A stretch of DNA of 64,000 bases. Origin: Myxococcus xanthus (GTDB lineage Bacteria; Myxococcota; Myxococcia; Myxococcales; Myxococcaceae). The DNA lies in NCBI RefSeq assembly GCF_900106535.1, contig NZ_FNOH01000005.1, positions 483,569 through 547,568 on the forward strand, written 5' to 3'. Under the pieces are notes generated by a model. It did not search any database and was not told where the DNA came from. It was given only the letters and a program-made list of their open reading frames with translations. The position numbers and the translations under genes are program-made. The first letter of the stretch is position 1. The number at the start of each line of letters is the position of its first letter. Below, piece by piece: positions 8,543 through 17,164 of the stretch.

Positions 8543-9478
8543 TCAGCGGTCCGTCCATGGGGGTGACCACGCCTTGGGATGCCGATAGCGGTCCTTCCGG
8601 GCGTCGAGGTAGGCGCGGAGCTTCGCGAGCGCGGGGTGCGCGTTGTCGCAACGCCAGACCAGGGAATGTGGGTACACGAGCATCGGGTTGCGGATGGGAA
8701 TGCGGCGGAGGTTGTACTCGGCCGGCCACACCAGCCGGATGTGTTCACCTACGAGTGTGGCCAGGCTCGAGGAGCCGGCAATCACCTCCAGGAGCGCATC
8801 GATGCCGAAGTCGGGACCGAGGGTGTCGATGGTGAGCCCGAATCTCGCGGCGAGCTCGTCGTAATAGGCGGCCCACTCTGTTCCTGGGACGATGAAGGGC
8901 ATCCAGACCTTGTGCTTCGCGAGCTCGGCCGGCGTCAGCGAAGTCGCTGCCGCGAGTCTGTGCGTATCGCTCGTGAGGAACTCCACGGCGTCGTCGAGAA
9001 CTCGGGTCGCCACGAGGCCGTCGGTCAGTTGCTGCGCGGGCCGGGTGATGGCGCGAAACGTCGCGTCGATCGTCCCAGTCCGCACAGCGGCCAACGCGGT
9101 CTTCGCGTCGAAGAGATGTGTGACGACGTCGATTTCAATCTCGGGATGTGCGCTGTGGAAATCACGAAGGATGCGTGCGCTCCCGAGGTTCGGCTTGACC
9201 ACGTCGACACGGAGCCGACGGCGGCCGGGGCGCACGGAATCGGCTGCCCGCTCCGCCGCTTCGAGGAGCCTTCGAGCGTGAGGCAGGAACACCTGTCCGT
9301 CGATGGTGAGCTGAACGCCGCGCGGCGCCCGGACGAACAACCGCGCCCCGAGGCTGGCCTCGAGCGCGGCGATGCGCTTGGAGACGGCTTGCTGAGTCAG
9401 TGACAGCCTTGATGCCGCCTCTTGGAACTGTCCCGTGTCGGCGACTGCAATGAAGGTCCTCACCCCATCGAAATCCAC
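8543..9478 (-). CDS. LysR-family transcriptional regulator
   Basis: About 311 residues. The N-terminal winged helix-turn-helix is typical: FDGVRTFIAVADTGQFQEAA, then LSLTQQAVSKRIAALE and LFVRAPRGVQLT. A periplasmic-binding-like effector domain follows (residues 90-300). The GTG at 9478 is preferred because it gives the canonical distance to the helix-turn-helix and follows GGAGG; a longer start at 9556 is possible. It is divergent from the acetyltransferase at 9677, and a LysR-type T-N11-A palindrome lies between them. The simplest reading is that it controls itself and the acetyltransferase. The inducer is unknown. Confidence 0.9.
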   Translation of the reverse strand: MDFDGVRTFIAVADTGQFQEAASRLSLTQQAVSKRIAALEASLGARLFVRAPRGVQLTIDGQVFLPHARRLLEAAERAADSVRPGRRRLRVDVVKPNLGSARILRDFHSAHPEIEIDVVTHLFDAKTALAAVRTGTIDATFRAITRPAQQLTDGLVATRVLDDAVEFLTSDTHRLAAATSLTPAELAKHKVWMPFIVPGTEWAAYYDELAARFGLTIDTLGPDFGIDALLEVIAGSSSLATLVGEHIRLVWPAEYNLRRIPIRNPMLVYPHSLVWRCDNAHPALAKLRAYLDARKDRYRHPKAWSPPWTDR

Positions 9479-9551
9479 GCTGCGCCGCCTCCGTTGCTCC
9501 AGTGTCGTCAGGGGAGGGTACCGCACGGGATTGGGCTGTGCCAGGGAGCGG

Positions 9552-9594
9552 CACAACCCGCGGTTGTGTCTCGGGCGATATCAAGTTGTTTGAT
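9552..9594. promoter_or_regulatory. LysR box and second palindrome in a divergent promoter
   Basis: Two perfect inverted repeats sit between the LysR gene and the acetyltransferase gene: CACAACC-cgc-GGTTGTG (9552-9568) and ATCAA-gttgt-TTGAT (9580-9594). The second contains the T-N11-A spacing expected of a LysR-type recognition site. Paired sites (recognition and activation) are usual for this regulator family. Confidence 0.5.
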
Positions 9595-9676
9595 GTCTCG
9601 GCGATGCACTGGCTAAGGTCCTATTCAACGGCACGCACGTCTTCAATGGCTGCCGTCATTTCAGGAGAGCCGTTCC

Positions 9677-10237
9677 ATGCATGGCGAGAAGCCGTTCCTT
9701 CCCCGGGAGGTGCTGATTGGCACCCCCGAATCAGAGGTCATGTTCAGCAACATCCGGCGAGCGATGCGCCTGACCGTGGAATTGAACAAGCGCACCTTCG
9801 ATGATGCCGAGGAAATCAGGACGCTCTTCAGTGAGCTGACCGGCCGGAATGTCGACAGCACGTTTTCGCTCATCCCGCCGTTCTATACCGACCATGGCGT
9901 CAACATCCGCGTCGGGCGGAATGTGTTCATCAACCAGTGCTGCACGCTGATGGATATCGGTGGAATCGACATCGCTGACGACGTCATGATTGGCCCGAAG
10001 GTGAACATCATCACGTCGAGTCATCCCCTGGAGCCCGCCAGGCGGCGGGCTTCAGCGGTCGCGAAGCCCATCGTGCTCGAACGGAATGTCTGGATTGCGG
10101 CGGCCGTCACGATTTTGCCGGGCGTGACGGTGGGCGAAAACTCGGTGGTGGGCGCCGGAGCGGTGGTGACCGAGGATGTAGCGCCGAACAGCTTCGTGGC
10201 GGGCGTTCCCGCCAAGCTGGTGCGACACCTGACTTGA
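9677..10237 (+). CDS. hexapeptide-repeat O-acetyltransferase (maltose/galactoside acetyltransferase type)
   Basis: A 186-residue left-handed beta-helix protein. The N-terminal helical region (residues 1-55) matches the Mac-type cap, followed by hexapeptide turns (VNIRVGRNVFINQ, GIDIADDVMIGPKV, NSVVGAGAVVTEDV) and the closing VAGVPAKLVR. The catalytic histidine is visible in TSSHPLEP near residue 116. Such enzymes acetylate sugar hydroxyls with acetyl-CoA as trimers in the cytosol. AGGAG precedes the ATG. It is divergent from, and probably controlled by, the LysR gene at 8543-9478. Confidence 0.9.
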   Translation: MHGEKPFLPREVLIGTPESEVMFSNIRRAMRLTVELNKRTFDDAEEIRTLFSELTGRNVDSTFSLIPPFYTDHGVNIRVGRNVFINQCCTLMDIGGIDIADDVMIGPKVNIITSSHPLEPARRRASAVAKPIVLERNVWIAAAVTILPGVTVGENSVVGAGAVVTEDVAPNSFVAGVPAKLVRHLT

Positions 10238-10276
10238 GGAGCCAGAGGGGGTACGTCTCGGTGCCCCCCTGGCCTC
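10236..10276. terminator. hairpin between convergent genes
   Basis: An interrupted stem pairs GAGG-GCCAG-GGGG with CCCC-CTGG-CCTC around a short loop. It lies directly at the stop of the acetyltransferase and upstream of the convergent LysM gene end. No T-run is present, so termination in both directions is inferred from position only. Confidence 0.45.
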
Positions 10277-10284
10277 GCTCAATG

Positions 10285-10677
10285 TCAGGCGTTGGCGATG
10301 GACTTGGGCGGCAGCTTCAGCACCTGCCCGACCTTGATTTTGTCCGGGTCCTTGAGCTGGTCCTTGTTGGCCTCGAAAATCTTCGGGTACAGCTTCATGT
10401 CTCCGTAGATGTCCTTGGCCAGCTTGCTCAGCGTGTCGCCCGACTTGACGGTGTACAGGCCGTACGGCGTCTCGTGCGTGACGGTGAGCATGACCATGAC
10501 CTCGTTCTGCCAGTTCGAATGTCTGGCCTTGATCTGGTCCCACATCCGGTCTCGGTCCCAGGCGTAGTCCACCGTCCCCTTGATGATGAGCTTGCCGTTC
10601 TCCTCGCGCGACTCGACCTTGGCGCCCACGTTCTTCGCCACGTCGAGCACGTCCTGGTAATCATTCTGCAAGGCCAT
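10285..10677 (-). CDS. BON-LysM protein, Kbp/YgaU-like
   Basis: A 130-residue protein combining a BON-type domain (residues 1-75, alternating [21 protein letters not shown]) with a C-terminal LysM motif ([19 protein letters not shown], then [13 protein letters not shown]). This order and length match E. coli Kbp (YgaU), a small potassium-binding protein, and related myxobacterial proteins. No signal peptide is present, consistent with a cytosolic location. GGGAG precedes the ATG at 10,677, which excludes the long arginine-rich upstream extension. The ion-binding role is inferred from the family only. Confidence 0.85.
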   Translation of the reverse strand: MALQNDYQDVLDVAKNVGAKVESREENGKLIIKGTVDYAWDRDRMWDQIKARHSNWQNEVMVMLTVTHETPYGLYTVKSGDTLSKLAKDIYGDMKLYPKIFEANKDQLKDPDKIKVGQVLKLPPKSIANA

Positions 10678-10900
10678 GGTTGCTCCCTTTCGCCTGCGCA
10701 CGCCGGAACGGGCGTGGTGCTGGGCGGGGCGCAATGTAGCCGCCTGTCCCGACGTGTCCGTCGCGCCTCGGTGTCTCTGGGCGCGCCGATGACGAGCGGT
10801 CAACAGAGCCCGTCCCGCGCCTGTCTCGGATTGACGGCGGGCGGAGGGAGAGGCGCTCCTCCCACCCCGCGCGTCAGCGCCATACGTTCGGCGCGCGCGG

Positions 10901-11152
10901 TCACGGACAGTATTGCAGCGCGCACTCGTGCCGCTGGTCGATGCAGACCTGCGTCTCCTCGGGGTCCCCAAGGGCCTGGCGAATGCAGGCGGTGTAGGTG
11001 GTATGGCAGTCTTCACAGGTGGTCAGTGCCTGGACTTCGGATCCGTGCGCCTCGTCCGTGCCGGCAGGGTCGTCCAGTCCCGGGTTCATGCCGCCACAGC
11101 CCGTCCCCATGAAGACCGTGGCCAGCGCCACGCCCATCCACGTTGCTCGCAT
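10901..11152 (-). CDS. small cysteine-rich lipoprotein
   Basis: An 83-residue protein. The signal peptide ends in a lipobox-like stretch (VFMGTGCGG, Cys at residue 19), followed by a short acidic spacer and a C-terminal domain with five cysteines spaced as [13 protein letters not shown] and a final QYCP. Two intramolecular disulfides are plausible. GGGAGG precedes the ATG. It is divergent from the M16 peptidase gene. No family recognised; likely an outer-membrane or periplasmic lipoprotein. Confidence 0.65.
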   Translation of the reverse strand: MRATWMGVALATVFMGTGCGGMNPGLDDPAGTDEAHGSEVQALTTCEDCHTTYTACIRQALGDPEETQVCIDQRHECALQYCP

Positions 11153-11424
11153 GATGCCTCCCCCGTCGCGAAGACGGTCCTGTCGCGTTGTGGATTGCCA
11201 GAATTGCGGAGGTGCCTGGATGTGGCAATCGCGCCTGGAAGTCCCGGCCCTTGGCCTGTCTTCCCGCGGATGGTATGAGCATTGCGTCCGTCTGGCCTTG
11301 CGTCCAGGGCCAGCGCGGTTCGTACACGGCCTTCGCCTCGTCGCTGTCGAGATTCACTTCCGCTCGGGGGAGGCGGTGGGGCGTGCCCCAGCGCGCCGCT
11401 CCCGGGTTCGTCCTTGGAGCTTGG

Positions 11425-14175
11425 ATGTTTCGCCCGCGTGTCTCCCTCCCTTCCGTCTGGCGGCCCCGTGCCGCCGTCGTTGCCCTGACGCTGCTGCTGA
11501 GCGCGTGCGCCACGCTGCCCCAGCGTGGGCAGATCGTCATGCGTGACGTGGCCTTCCCGTTGCGGGACTTCCGCTTCCCCTCGGGGCTCCGCGTGGTGGT
11601 GGAGCAGGATGCCCGCTCTCCCGTGGTGGCGGTGGTCGCCGTGGTGGGAGCAGGGGGCTCCAGTGACCCAGGTGGCAAGGAGGGCCTGGCGCACGTCGTG
11701 GAGCACCTGGCGTTCCGTTCCCGCCACGCGGGTAGTCCGTCGGTGTGGCGGCGCCTGGAGGCGTCGGGCGCGGGCTTCTACAACGCCTCCACCAGTTTGG
11801 ATTACACGTCCTACGAGACGCTGGGCCCCAAGGAGGCCTTGCCCGTTCTCCTGAAACTGGAAGGCCAGCGCCTGGCCGCGCCGCTCGCGGGCGTGAGCCC
11901 GGAGGTGTTCGCGGTAGAGCGCGAGGTGGTCCGCAACGAGCTCCGCCAGCGCAACGAGACGGGCTACGTGGGACAGGTCTTCAGTTGGTTGAACGCCGCG
12001 GCCTTCCCCGGTGGACACCCCTACGCGCGTCCTCTCGCCGGGACGCATGAGTCGCTGTCCGCGCTCAGCCTGTCGGACGCGCAGCGCTTCGCCCGGGCGC
12101 ACTACCGTCCAGACAACGTCACGCTGGTCATCGCCGGTGACGTGGACCTGGCGGCCGTGGAGGCCACGCTTCGGGCAAACCTGCCCGAGGCCTGGGTGGG
12201 GACAGGCGCACCCCTGGCGCTGGAGGCACGTCTGCCCGCGCAGCCGGCGGCCCCGGCTACCACGCCCGCCCAGAAGTCGGTGCCTGTCTTCACTGCCGCC
12301 GTGCCCACGCCGGAGGTGTATCTGTCCTGGGTGCTGCCGCGCGGCTTCGACGAGTCCAGCGCGGTCCAGGACTTCGTGCGCGCCACCTTCGGCCAGAACC
12401 TCTGGGGCGCGGTGCGCAACGACGGTGACATCGCGGACATCTCCACCAACCTGATTCCGGGGACGCGCGCCTCGCTGCTGGTGGTGCGGGTGCGGCTCAG
12501 CCGGGGCGACGACCCGACGCGCTCGGCGGGGAAGGTGTTGGACCAGGTGCAGAACGCGTGGGTCCAGGAGATTCAGCCCGGCTCCGTGCTGGGCCGCGAG
12601 TTCGACTTCCAGGCGACGCGCCGGCAGGTGGTGACGGGCATGGTGCTGGAGTCAGAGGACCTCATGTCCCGCACCGAGCGCCGGGCGTTGCTCACCCACT
12701 TCACGCAGGACGTGCGCTCCTACACCCGCTCGCAGGTGGCGCTGATGGGGCTCGGCGGTGGCAAGGTGACGGACTTCTCCTACCAGTGGCTACAGCGGGA
12801 CCGGGTGCGAATGATTGTCGTCCGTCCCGGTGAGGTGCCGGGCGCGGCGACGGCGGCCGCCACGCTGTCCGCGGACGAGGAGCCCTGGACCACGCCCGCC
12901 GAGCAGGTGACGCCGTCCATGACGGCGGCGCTCGATTCGCCCGTGCAGGTGCTCAAGCTGGACAATGGCATGGAGGTGCTGCTCGCTCCGCGTCCGGGCC
13001 TCCCGGTGGTCCGCATCGGCGCGGCGCTGGGCGGTGGTTCGTCCTACGGCGCGAAGTCGGGGGTGGCGGACCTGGCCAACTGGGGCTCCTTCCGGGAGTC
13101 CTGGTTCGAGGGCCGCCCCAGTGACTGGGGCCTGCATTCGACCTCGTCGTTCCAGCGCGACCACCTGCGCGTCGGCATCTCCGGCACGGCCGGCAACGTT
13201 GGCAACATGCTGGCGATGCTGGCCGAGCAGCTCGACTCCACGCGGACCTCCGAGGACGTGGTGCGCTTCTACCGCGAGCAGGTGCTGCCCTGGCGCCAGG
13301 CGGTGGACTCGAATCCGGAGCTCCTGGCCGAGCGTCACCTCCAGAAGGCGCTGTATGGCACGCATCCCTTTGCGCGCGAGGCCACCGGCGCGGACCTGGC
13401 CCAGGTGTCCTGGACGGAAGCCGAGGCGTGGCTGAAGGACGTGTATCGCCCGGCCAATACGGTGGTCGTCATCGCCGGCGAGTTCGACGTGAAGGAAGTG
13501 GAGGGGCTGGCGCGCAAGTACCTCGGCGGTTGGAGCCGGGGGAAGGCGGCGCCCGTCGCCACGCCAGCCGCGCCGGAGCTGCCGGCGGCGTCTTCGGAGG
13601 CGACGGTCCTGCTCTCGCCGCGTCCTGGCGCGAGCCAGGCACAGGTGCAACTGGCCTGCCGGCTGCCCACGGCCACGCCCGAAGCAGAGGCGCGCTACGC
13701 GCTGATGGCTGAGTTGATTCACAATCACGCCTCGGGGGAGATGCGCTCGCGCCGGGGGGCGACGTACGGCTTCTCCGCGCGGCCCTGGCTGGGGCGCGGC
13801 GGCGCGGCCCACCTGGTGCTGGAGGGCGCGGTGGATGCGCAGCGCATGGGTGAAGGCATCAGCACCGTGACCCAGCTCCTCGCGTCCTTCGGGAAGGAAG
13901 TGCCCGAGCACGCGCTGGAGCGGGCTCGCAGGGGGATGCTGGCGTCCCAGGCCGTCTCCTTCATCAGCTCGGAAGCCTGGGTGAACGCGCTGCTGACCGC
14001 GCGCGTCCGAGGCTTCGAGCCGGACACGGTGACGCGCCGGCCCGCGCTGCTCCAGACGGTGACGGCCGAGTCCCTTCGGAAGGAGTTCGAGGGCTGCTTC
14101 CAGCGGCCCGTTGTCTCCATCACCGCGGATGAGGGCAAGGCGCGGCCCGTCATCCAGGCCATGTCCCAGCCGTAG
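11425..14175 (+). CDS. M16-family zinc peptidase, lipoprotein, two M16 copies
   Basis: A 916-residue protein beginning with a lipoprotein signal (VALTLLLSACATLP, Cys about residue 30). The first M16 copy holds the inverted zinc motif H-V-V-E-H at residues 90-94 and the distal acidic ligand region EREVVRNE. Two M16 C-type domains and a second N-type domain (from about residue 505) follow. The second copy lacks the HxxEH motif, as expected for two-domain M16 proteins in which only one half is catalytic. It would degrade unfolded or signal-like peptides in the periplasm or at the outer membrane. GGAG precedes the ATG at 11,425; an earlier in-frame start would bury the lipoprotein signal. Confidence 0.9.
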   Translation: MFRPRVSLPSVWRPRAAVVALTLLLSACATLPQRGQIVMRDVAFPLRDFRFPSGLRVVVEQDARSPVVAVVAVVGAGGSSDPGGKEGLAHVVEHLAFRSRHAGSPSVWRRLEASGAGFYNASTSLDYTSYETLGPKEALPVLLKLEGQRLAAPLAGVSPEVFAVEREVVRNELRQRNETGYVGQVFSWLNAAAFPGGHPYARPLAGTHESLSALSLSDAQRFARAHYRPDNVTLVIAGDVDLAAVEATLRANLPEAWVGTGAPLALEARLPAQPAAPATTPAQKSVPVFTAAVPTPEVYLSWVLPRGFDESSAVQDFVRATFGQNLWGAVRNDGDIADISTNLIPGTRASLLVVRVRLSRGDDPTRSAGKVLDQVQNAWVQEIQPGSVLGREFDFQATRRQVVTGMVLESEDLMSRTERRALLTHFTQDVRSYTRSQVALMGLGGGKVTDFSYQWLQRDRVRMIVVRPGEVPGAATAAATLSADEEPWTTPAEQVTPSMTAALDSPVQVLKLDNGMEVLLAPRPGLPVVRIGAALGGGSSYGAKSGVADLANWGSFRESWFEGRPSDWGLHSTSSFQRDHLRVGISGTAGNVGNMLAMLAEQLDSTRTSEDVVRFYREQVLPWRQAVDSNPELLAERHLQKALYGTHPFAREATGADLAQVSWTEAEAWLKDVYRPANTVVVIAGEFDVKEVEGLARKYLGGWSRGKAAPVATPAAPELPAASSEATVLLSPRPGASQAQVQLACRLPTATPEAEARYALMAELIHNHASGEMRSRRGATYGFSARPWLGRGGAAHLVLEGAVDAQRMGEGISTVTQLLASFGKEVPEHALERARRGMLASQAVSFISSEAWVNALLTARVRGFEPDTVTRRPALLQTVTAESLRKEFEGCFQRPVVSITADEGKARPVIQAMSQP

Positions 14176-14186
14176 CCCACCCCGGC

Positions 14187-14219
14187 CCCCTGCCTGCTGG
14201 CCGTCCCGCCTGGCAGGGG
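14187..14219. terminator. hairpin after the M16 peptidase gene
   Basis: Perfect 8-bp arms CCCCTGCC and GGCAGGGG are separated by 17 nt, starting 12 bp after the M16 stop codon. No T-run follows. Position between convergent genes supports a terminator. Confidence 0.4.
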
Positions 14220-14328
14220 CTGGCGTCCACCTCCGTGTCCCTGGCTGCTTATCTTGAGGCCGCCAGGGACCAGCCAGGGGGGCGCCGCATGCGTCGAAGC
14301 GCGCTGACGGTGGCCCGTGGGGCCCGGG

Positions 14329-15322
14329 TCAGCCGAGCCGGTCCACCGGTACCAGCAACACGTCGCGCAGGCGCCAGTCCAGGCGCTTGAGGTTCTCGGC
14401 GGCGTTGCCCAGCCGGGTGACGAGCTCCGGTCCCCGCTCCCCGCTCCTTCGGCTCCAGGCGCACGTCCGCGCAGAAGACGTGTCCGTTCCTCGCGCACGC
14501 GCACCTGAGCGGCCTCCACCCAGTCCAGGCCGCACAGGGCCTCGTGAATGCGGCGCGGCAGCGGCTCGGCGTGCTTCGAGTCGAGCGTGCGCGGCGTGCG
14601 GTCCATCAAGTCACCCAGCGCGGTGCGCAGGTGCCGCTGTCCGTCCCAGGCGATGTCCAGCGCGATGACCCCCGCCGCCACCGCGTCCGCCCACCACCAG
14701 CCCATGCCGATGCCCAGCACGCCCAACATGGCGGCGACCGCGGTGAGCCAGTCCGCCTTGTTCATCAGCGCGTCGGCGTGAAGCACCTTGTCGTGGAGCG
14801 ACTCCGCCAGTGGCAGCTTCGCCCATCCCAGCAACACGGACGGAATCGCCGACCACAGCAGGGCCGCCAGCATCAGCCAGCCCATCCACACGGTGTGGCC
14901 GAACAGCTGCGTGGTACCGATGGAAGGGTATTCGGCGCGCACCAGCTTGAGCACGGACTTCACGAACAGCCACGTCCCCATGAAGAGCAGCGCCACCGAG
15001 CCCACCAGGTACGCCACGGTGACGGCGCGGTGGTAGCCATAGGGGTACTCGGCGGAGGGCTTCCGGTGCGCCACCCGGCTGCCCACCAGGAAGGAGATGG
15101 GCGGAATGAGGCTGAGCAGGTCCTCCAGCCACGCCGCCTTCATGGCCTGGGACGCGCCCAGCGTGAGGTAGATGACGACGATGGCCGACCCAGGTACGCC
15201 AGTGACCAGGCCTCCAGCCGCTGCGCGCGCTTGAGGACGCGGTGCTTGTCGTCAGGCAAATCTTCCGGGTCCACCGGGCCGCGCGCATGTCCGGCGTGTT
15301 GCCGTCGTTGGCGCCAGCTCAT
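14329..15322 (-). pseudogene. cation diffusion facilitator transporter broken by three frameshifts
   Basis: Joined across frames, the product is a CDF-family metal/proton antiporter. It has an N-terminal segment (DDKHRVLKRAQRLEAWSLAYLG, 15,322 to about 15,190), the membrane core (SAIVVIYLTLGASQAMKAAWLEDLL through DRTPRTLD, to about 14,495), and a C-terminal cytosolic domain (GHVFCADVRLEPKE, then GPELVTRLGNAAENLKRLDW). The frame changes near 15,185 (one base lost), near 14,485, and at a duplicated 7-mer TCCCCGC at 14,431-14,444. Removing one 7-mer copy restores the last frame. It would have exported Zn, Co, Fe or Mn. Either this is a young pseudogene or the sequence contains errors; three lesions in 1 kb favour decay. 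Confidence 0.8.
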
Positions 15323-15457
15323 CGCCGGTCCTCTTCGGAGGTCGTGGGTGTCTCGCCGGCGTAGGCACGCGGCGGATGAGGCGCTACGCGCCCCGACCGC
15401 TCCTCGGGGCCATGGCGAAGAGGGGACCGCCTGCCTGCTCGCGGGCCCGGGACGCGC

Positions 15458-15835
15458 TCAATCCAGGTAGCCCCAGCGCTCCTCCTCGAAGACGAAGAAG
15501 GGGCGCCCGAAGGGAATCCTGTCCGTCCATCCCAGCACGTGACGGCGTGCGTCCGCCGGGCCGCTCACGTCGTAGGTGAAGCCGAAGTGAGGGCCGCTGA
15601 ACTTGGCGGGTGGCAGCTGGGGGAGGAACTCCGGTACGAGCTGCTCCAGGGTGTCGGGGAGCTGTCCGTGCCGGGCCTGGTAGGCGCGGCAGGCCGCGAT
15701 GAGCGTCTCGGCGTTGCGTTGCGCGCGTTCCGCCTCCTTCTTCCCGGGGCGGAGCGCCATGTACAGCGTCAGGGGAATGCCGACGGCATTCCGCAGCAGC
15801 CCCCGAGCGGTGCCAAGGAATCGGTGGAGCGTCAT
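15458..15835 (-). CDS. small membrane-anchored hypothetical protein
   Basis: A 125-residue protein with an N-terminal hydrophobic segment (LRNAVGIPLTLYMALRPG), then a charged helix and the stretch ACRAYQARHGQLPDTLEQLVPEFLP. The latter strongly resembles the region after the helix in type II secretion/pilin-like minor proteins (residues ahead of P-x-L-x-x-L-V). The C-terminus is aromatic-rich (FFVFEEERWGYLD). The long upstream in-frame extension to 16,090 overlaps the divergent small gene and was rejected. The pilin-like pattern is suggestive only; no processing site is visible. Confidence 0.6.
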   Translation of the reverse strand: MTLHRFLGTARGLLRNAVGIPLTLYMALRPGKKEAERAQRNAETLIAACRAYQARHGQLPDTLEQLVPEFLPQLPPAKFSGPHFGFTYDVSGPADARRHVLGWTDRIPFGRPFFVFEEERWGYLD

Positions 15836-15895
15836 ATGGGCGCGACCATCGCATGACTGGCGACTGCCTATGTTCTCCAAGAGGAGGACATCGCC

Positions 15896-16084
15896 ATGCC
15901 AGATGTGGAAGCGCCGCGGCCGCTGTCCGAGCCGCCAGACGAGGCGGAGGAGCGACAGAGCCGCTACATGGAGGAAGAGCCGGGCCACACGCCGGGGAGC
16001 GCGGAGGGCGACGACGAAGACGCGCCGCACCGTGTTCGCCCCTACCCGGACCCGGACCACACCCCGGGGCGGGCAGAAGGTTGA
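15896..16084 (+). CDS. 62-residue acidic protein with HTPG-x-AEG repeats
   Basis: A very small acidic protein containing the motif HTPG-S/R-AEG twice (residues 31-38 and 55-62), the second copy ending the protein. AGGAGG at good spacing precedes the ATG. It is divergent from the gene at 15,458-15,835. No domain known to me; small soluble proteins of this style recur in myxobacteria. The excellent ribosome binding site and internal repeat argue that it is real. Confidence 0.6.
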   Translation: MPDVEAPRPLSEPPDEAEERQSRYMEEEPGHTPGSAEGDDEDAPHRVRPYPDPDHTPGRAEG

Positions 16085-16109
16085 ACCCAAGGCCGCCGGG
16101 AGGGCTGAC

Positions 16110-16313
16110 CTACCAGAGGACGAGGTAGGTGCAGGAATTCGCGCCCTTCTGGCGGCACCCTGCTGAAGTGTCGTGGGTGAGGGTGGCCTCGGGCGCGAAG
16201 CGCCGGGCCATGCCCTTCACGAGTCCCATGTCGAAGCGGCACGGGTAGGGATTGTCGAAGACCAGGCGGGCCTCGTCTCGGCCCTCCGCCGGGTGGAAGT
16301 GGCAGTGGCCCAT
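16110..16313 (-). pseudogene. C-terminal fragment, V4R-like cysteine-containing domain
   Basis: The frame downstream of the glutathione S-transferase gene encodes about 67-90 residues reading NPQMGHCHFHPAEG, then NPYPCRFDMGLVKGMARRF and ending CRQKGANSCTYLVLW. The pattern of a late C-x-(6-7)-C-x-Y-x-V-x-W resembles the end of V4R or heme-NO-binding-like small-molecule domains. The N-terminal two thirds of such a domain are missing, and the reading frame starts directly behind the neighbouring gene, so this looks like a truncated remnant. It could instead be a short gene starting at ATG 16,313. Confidence 0.4.
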
Positions 16314-16407
16314 CTGCGGGTTGCAGAGCAGGAGGAGCCAGGGGCTTGGACGTGAGCCCCTGCGGTACGTGCCTTGATGACGCTCCCAGCGGGAGCCGAC
16401 GCTGTCT

Positions 16408-17049
16408 CTAACTGAAGTGGCGCTCCAGCACTGCAGCGACGTGCGGGTTCTTCTCCGCTTGAGAGGCCGCCGCTGCCAGGGCGGGGCAGTTCTGAATGAA
16501 CCAGGCCTTGTTCGGGCGCCAGTGCGTCATCACGGTGACGTAGAGGTCCAGCGCGCTGAAGCGCTTGCCGAGCACGTGAGGCTTGCCCACCTGGGCCTCG
16601 ATTTCGCGCCAGAGGTTGGCGCGGCGCTCCATGACGGTGTCGCGCAGCCGGTCCGCGGCGGGACCGGGCAGGGTCCACTTCGGCGGGTCGTCCGCGTAGG
16701 TGAACGTCGGGTACACCGCGCCCACGAGGCGGAACAAGAGGTTGAGGAAGCGCACGCGCTCGGGCGCCGTGGGCTCCGGCACCAGGCCGCTCTGGGGCGA
16801 GACGTCGTGCAGGTGCAGGATGATAGCCGCGCTCTCTGTCATCACCGCGCCATCGGGGAGGATCAGGGTGGGCACCTGCCCCAGGGGATTGAGCTTCAGC
16901 AGCCGGTCGCGTCCGGGGCCAGGCTCCAGGTAGGGCAGCTCCGTCAAGCGGTGCGGGATGCCGGTGATGCTCAGCGCCATCTCCACGATGGCCGAGCCAC
17001 ATCCCGGTGAGCCAATCAACTCATAGTCGTTCATGGACCGTTCCGTCAT
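16408..17049 (-). CDS. glutathione S-transferase
   Basis: About 213 residues. The N-terminal thioredoxin-like domain carries SPGCGSAIVEMAL (with Ser/Cys at the expected active-site turn), then NPLGQVPTLILPDG with the cis-proline and TESAAIILHL with the glutathione-binding Glu-Ser pair. The C-terminal all-helical domain follows (residues 90-213). The enzyme would conjugate or reduce substrates using glutathione in the cytosol. Starts at 17,049 or 17,034 are both plausible; the longer upstream frame to 17,160 was rejected because it lacks homology-like sequence. No partner gene is adjacent. Confidence 0.88.
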   Translation of the reverse strand: MTERSMNDYELIGSPGCGSAIVEMALSITGIPHRLTELPYLEPGPGRDRLLKLNPLGQVPTLILPDGAVMTESAAIILHLHDVSPQSGLVPEPTAPERVRFLNLLFRLVGAVYPTFTYADDPPKWTLPGPAADRLRDTVMERRANLWREIEAQVGKPHVLGKRFSALDLYVTVMTHWRPNKAWFIQNCPALAAAASQAEKNPHVAAVLERHFS

Positions 17050-17164
17050 TCCCCAGAAGAGGGCAGTGGCTGCCAGTTGGGAACCAACCTGGGGACGATT
17101 TCCCCGGAGGCCGGAATCGTCAACTCCTCCCGGTGGAAATAGAGGCGGCGGTGCCGTCACCAGC

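Noticed and set aside
13725..14328. C-terminal extension of the CDF transporter frame to 13,725
   Set aside because: This frame is antisense to the M16 peptidase and results from the frameshifts; the real C-terminus ends at 14,329 in another frame.
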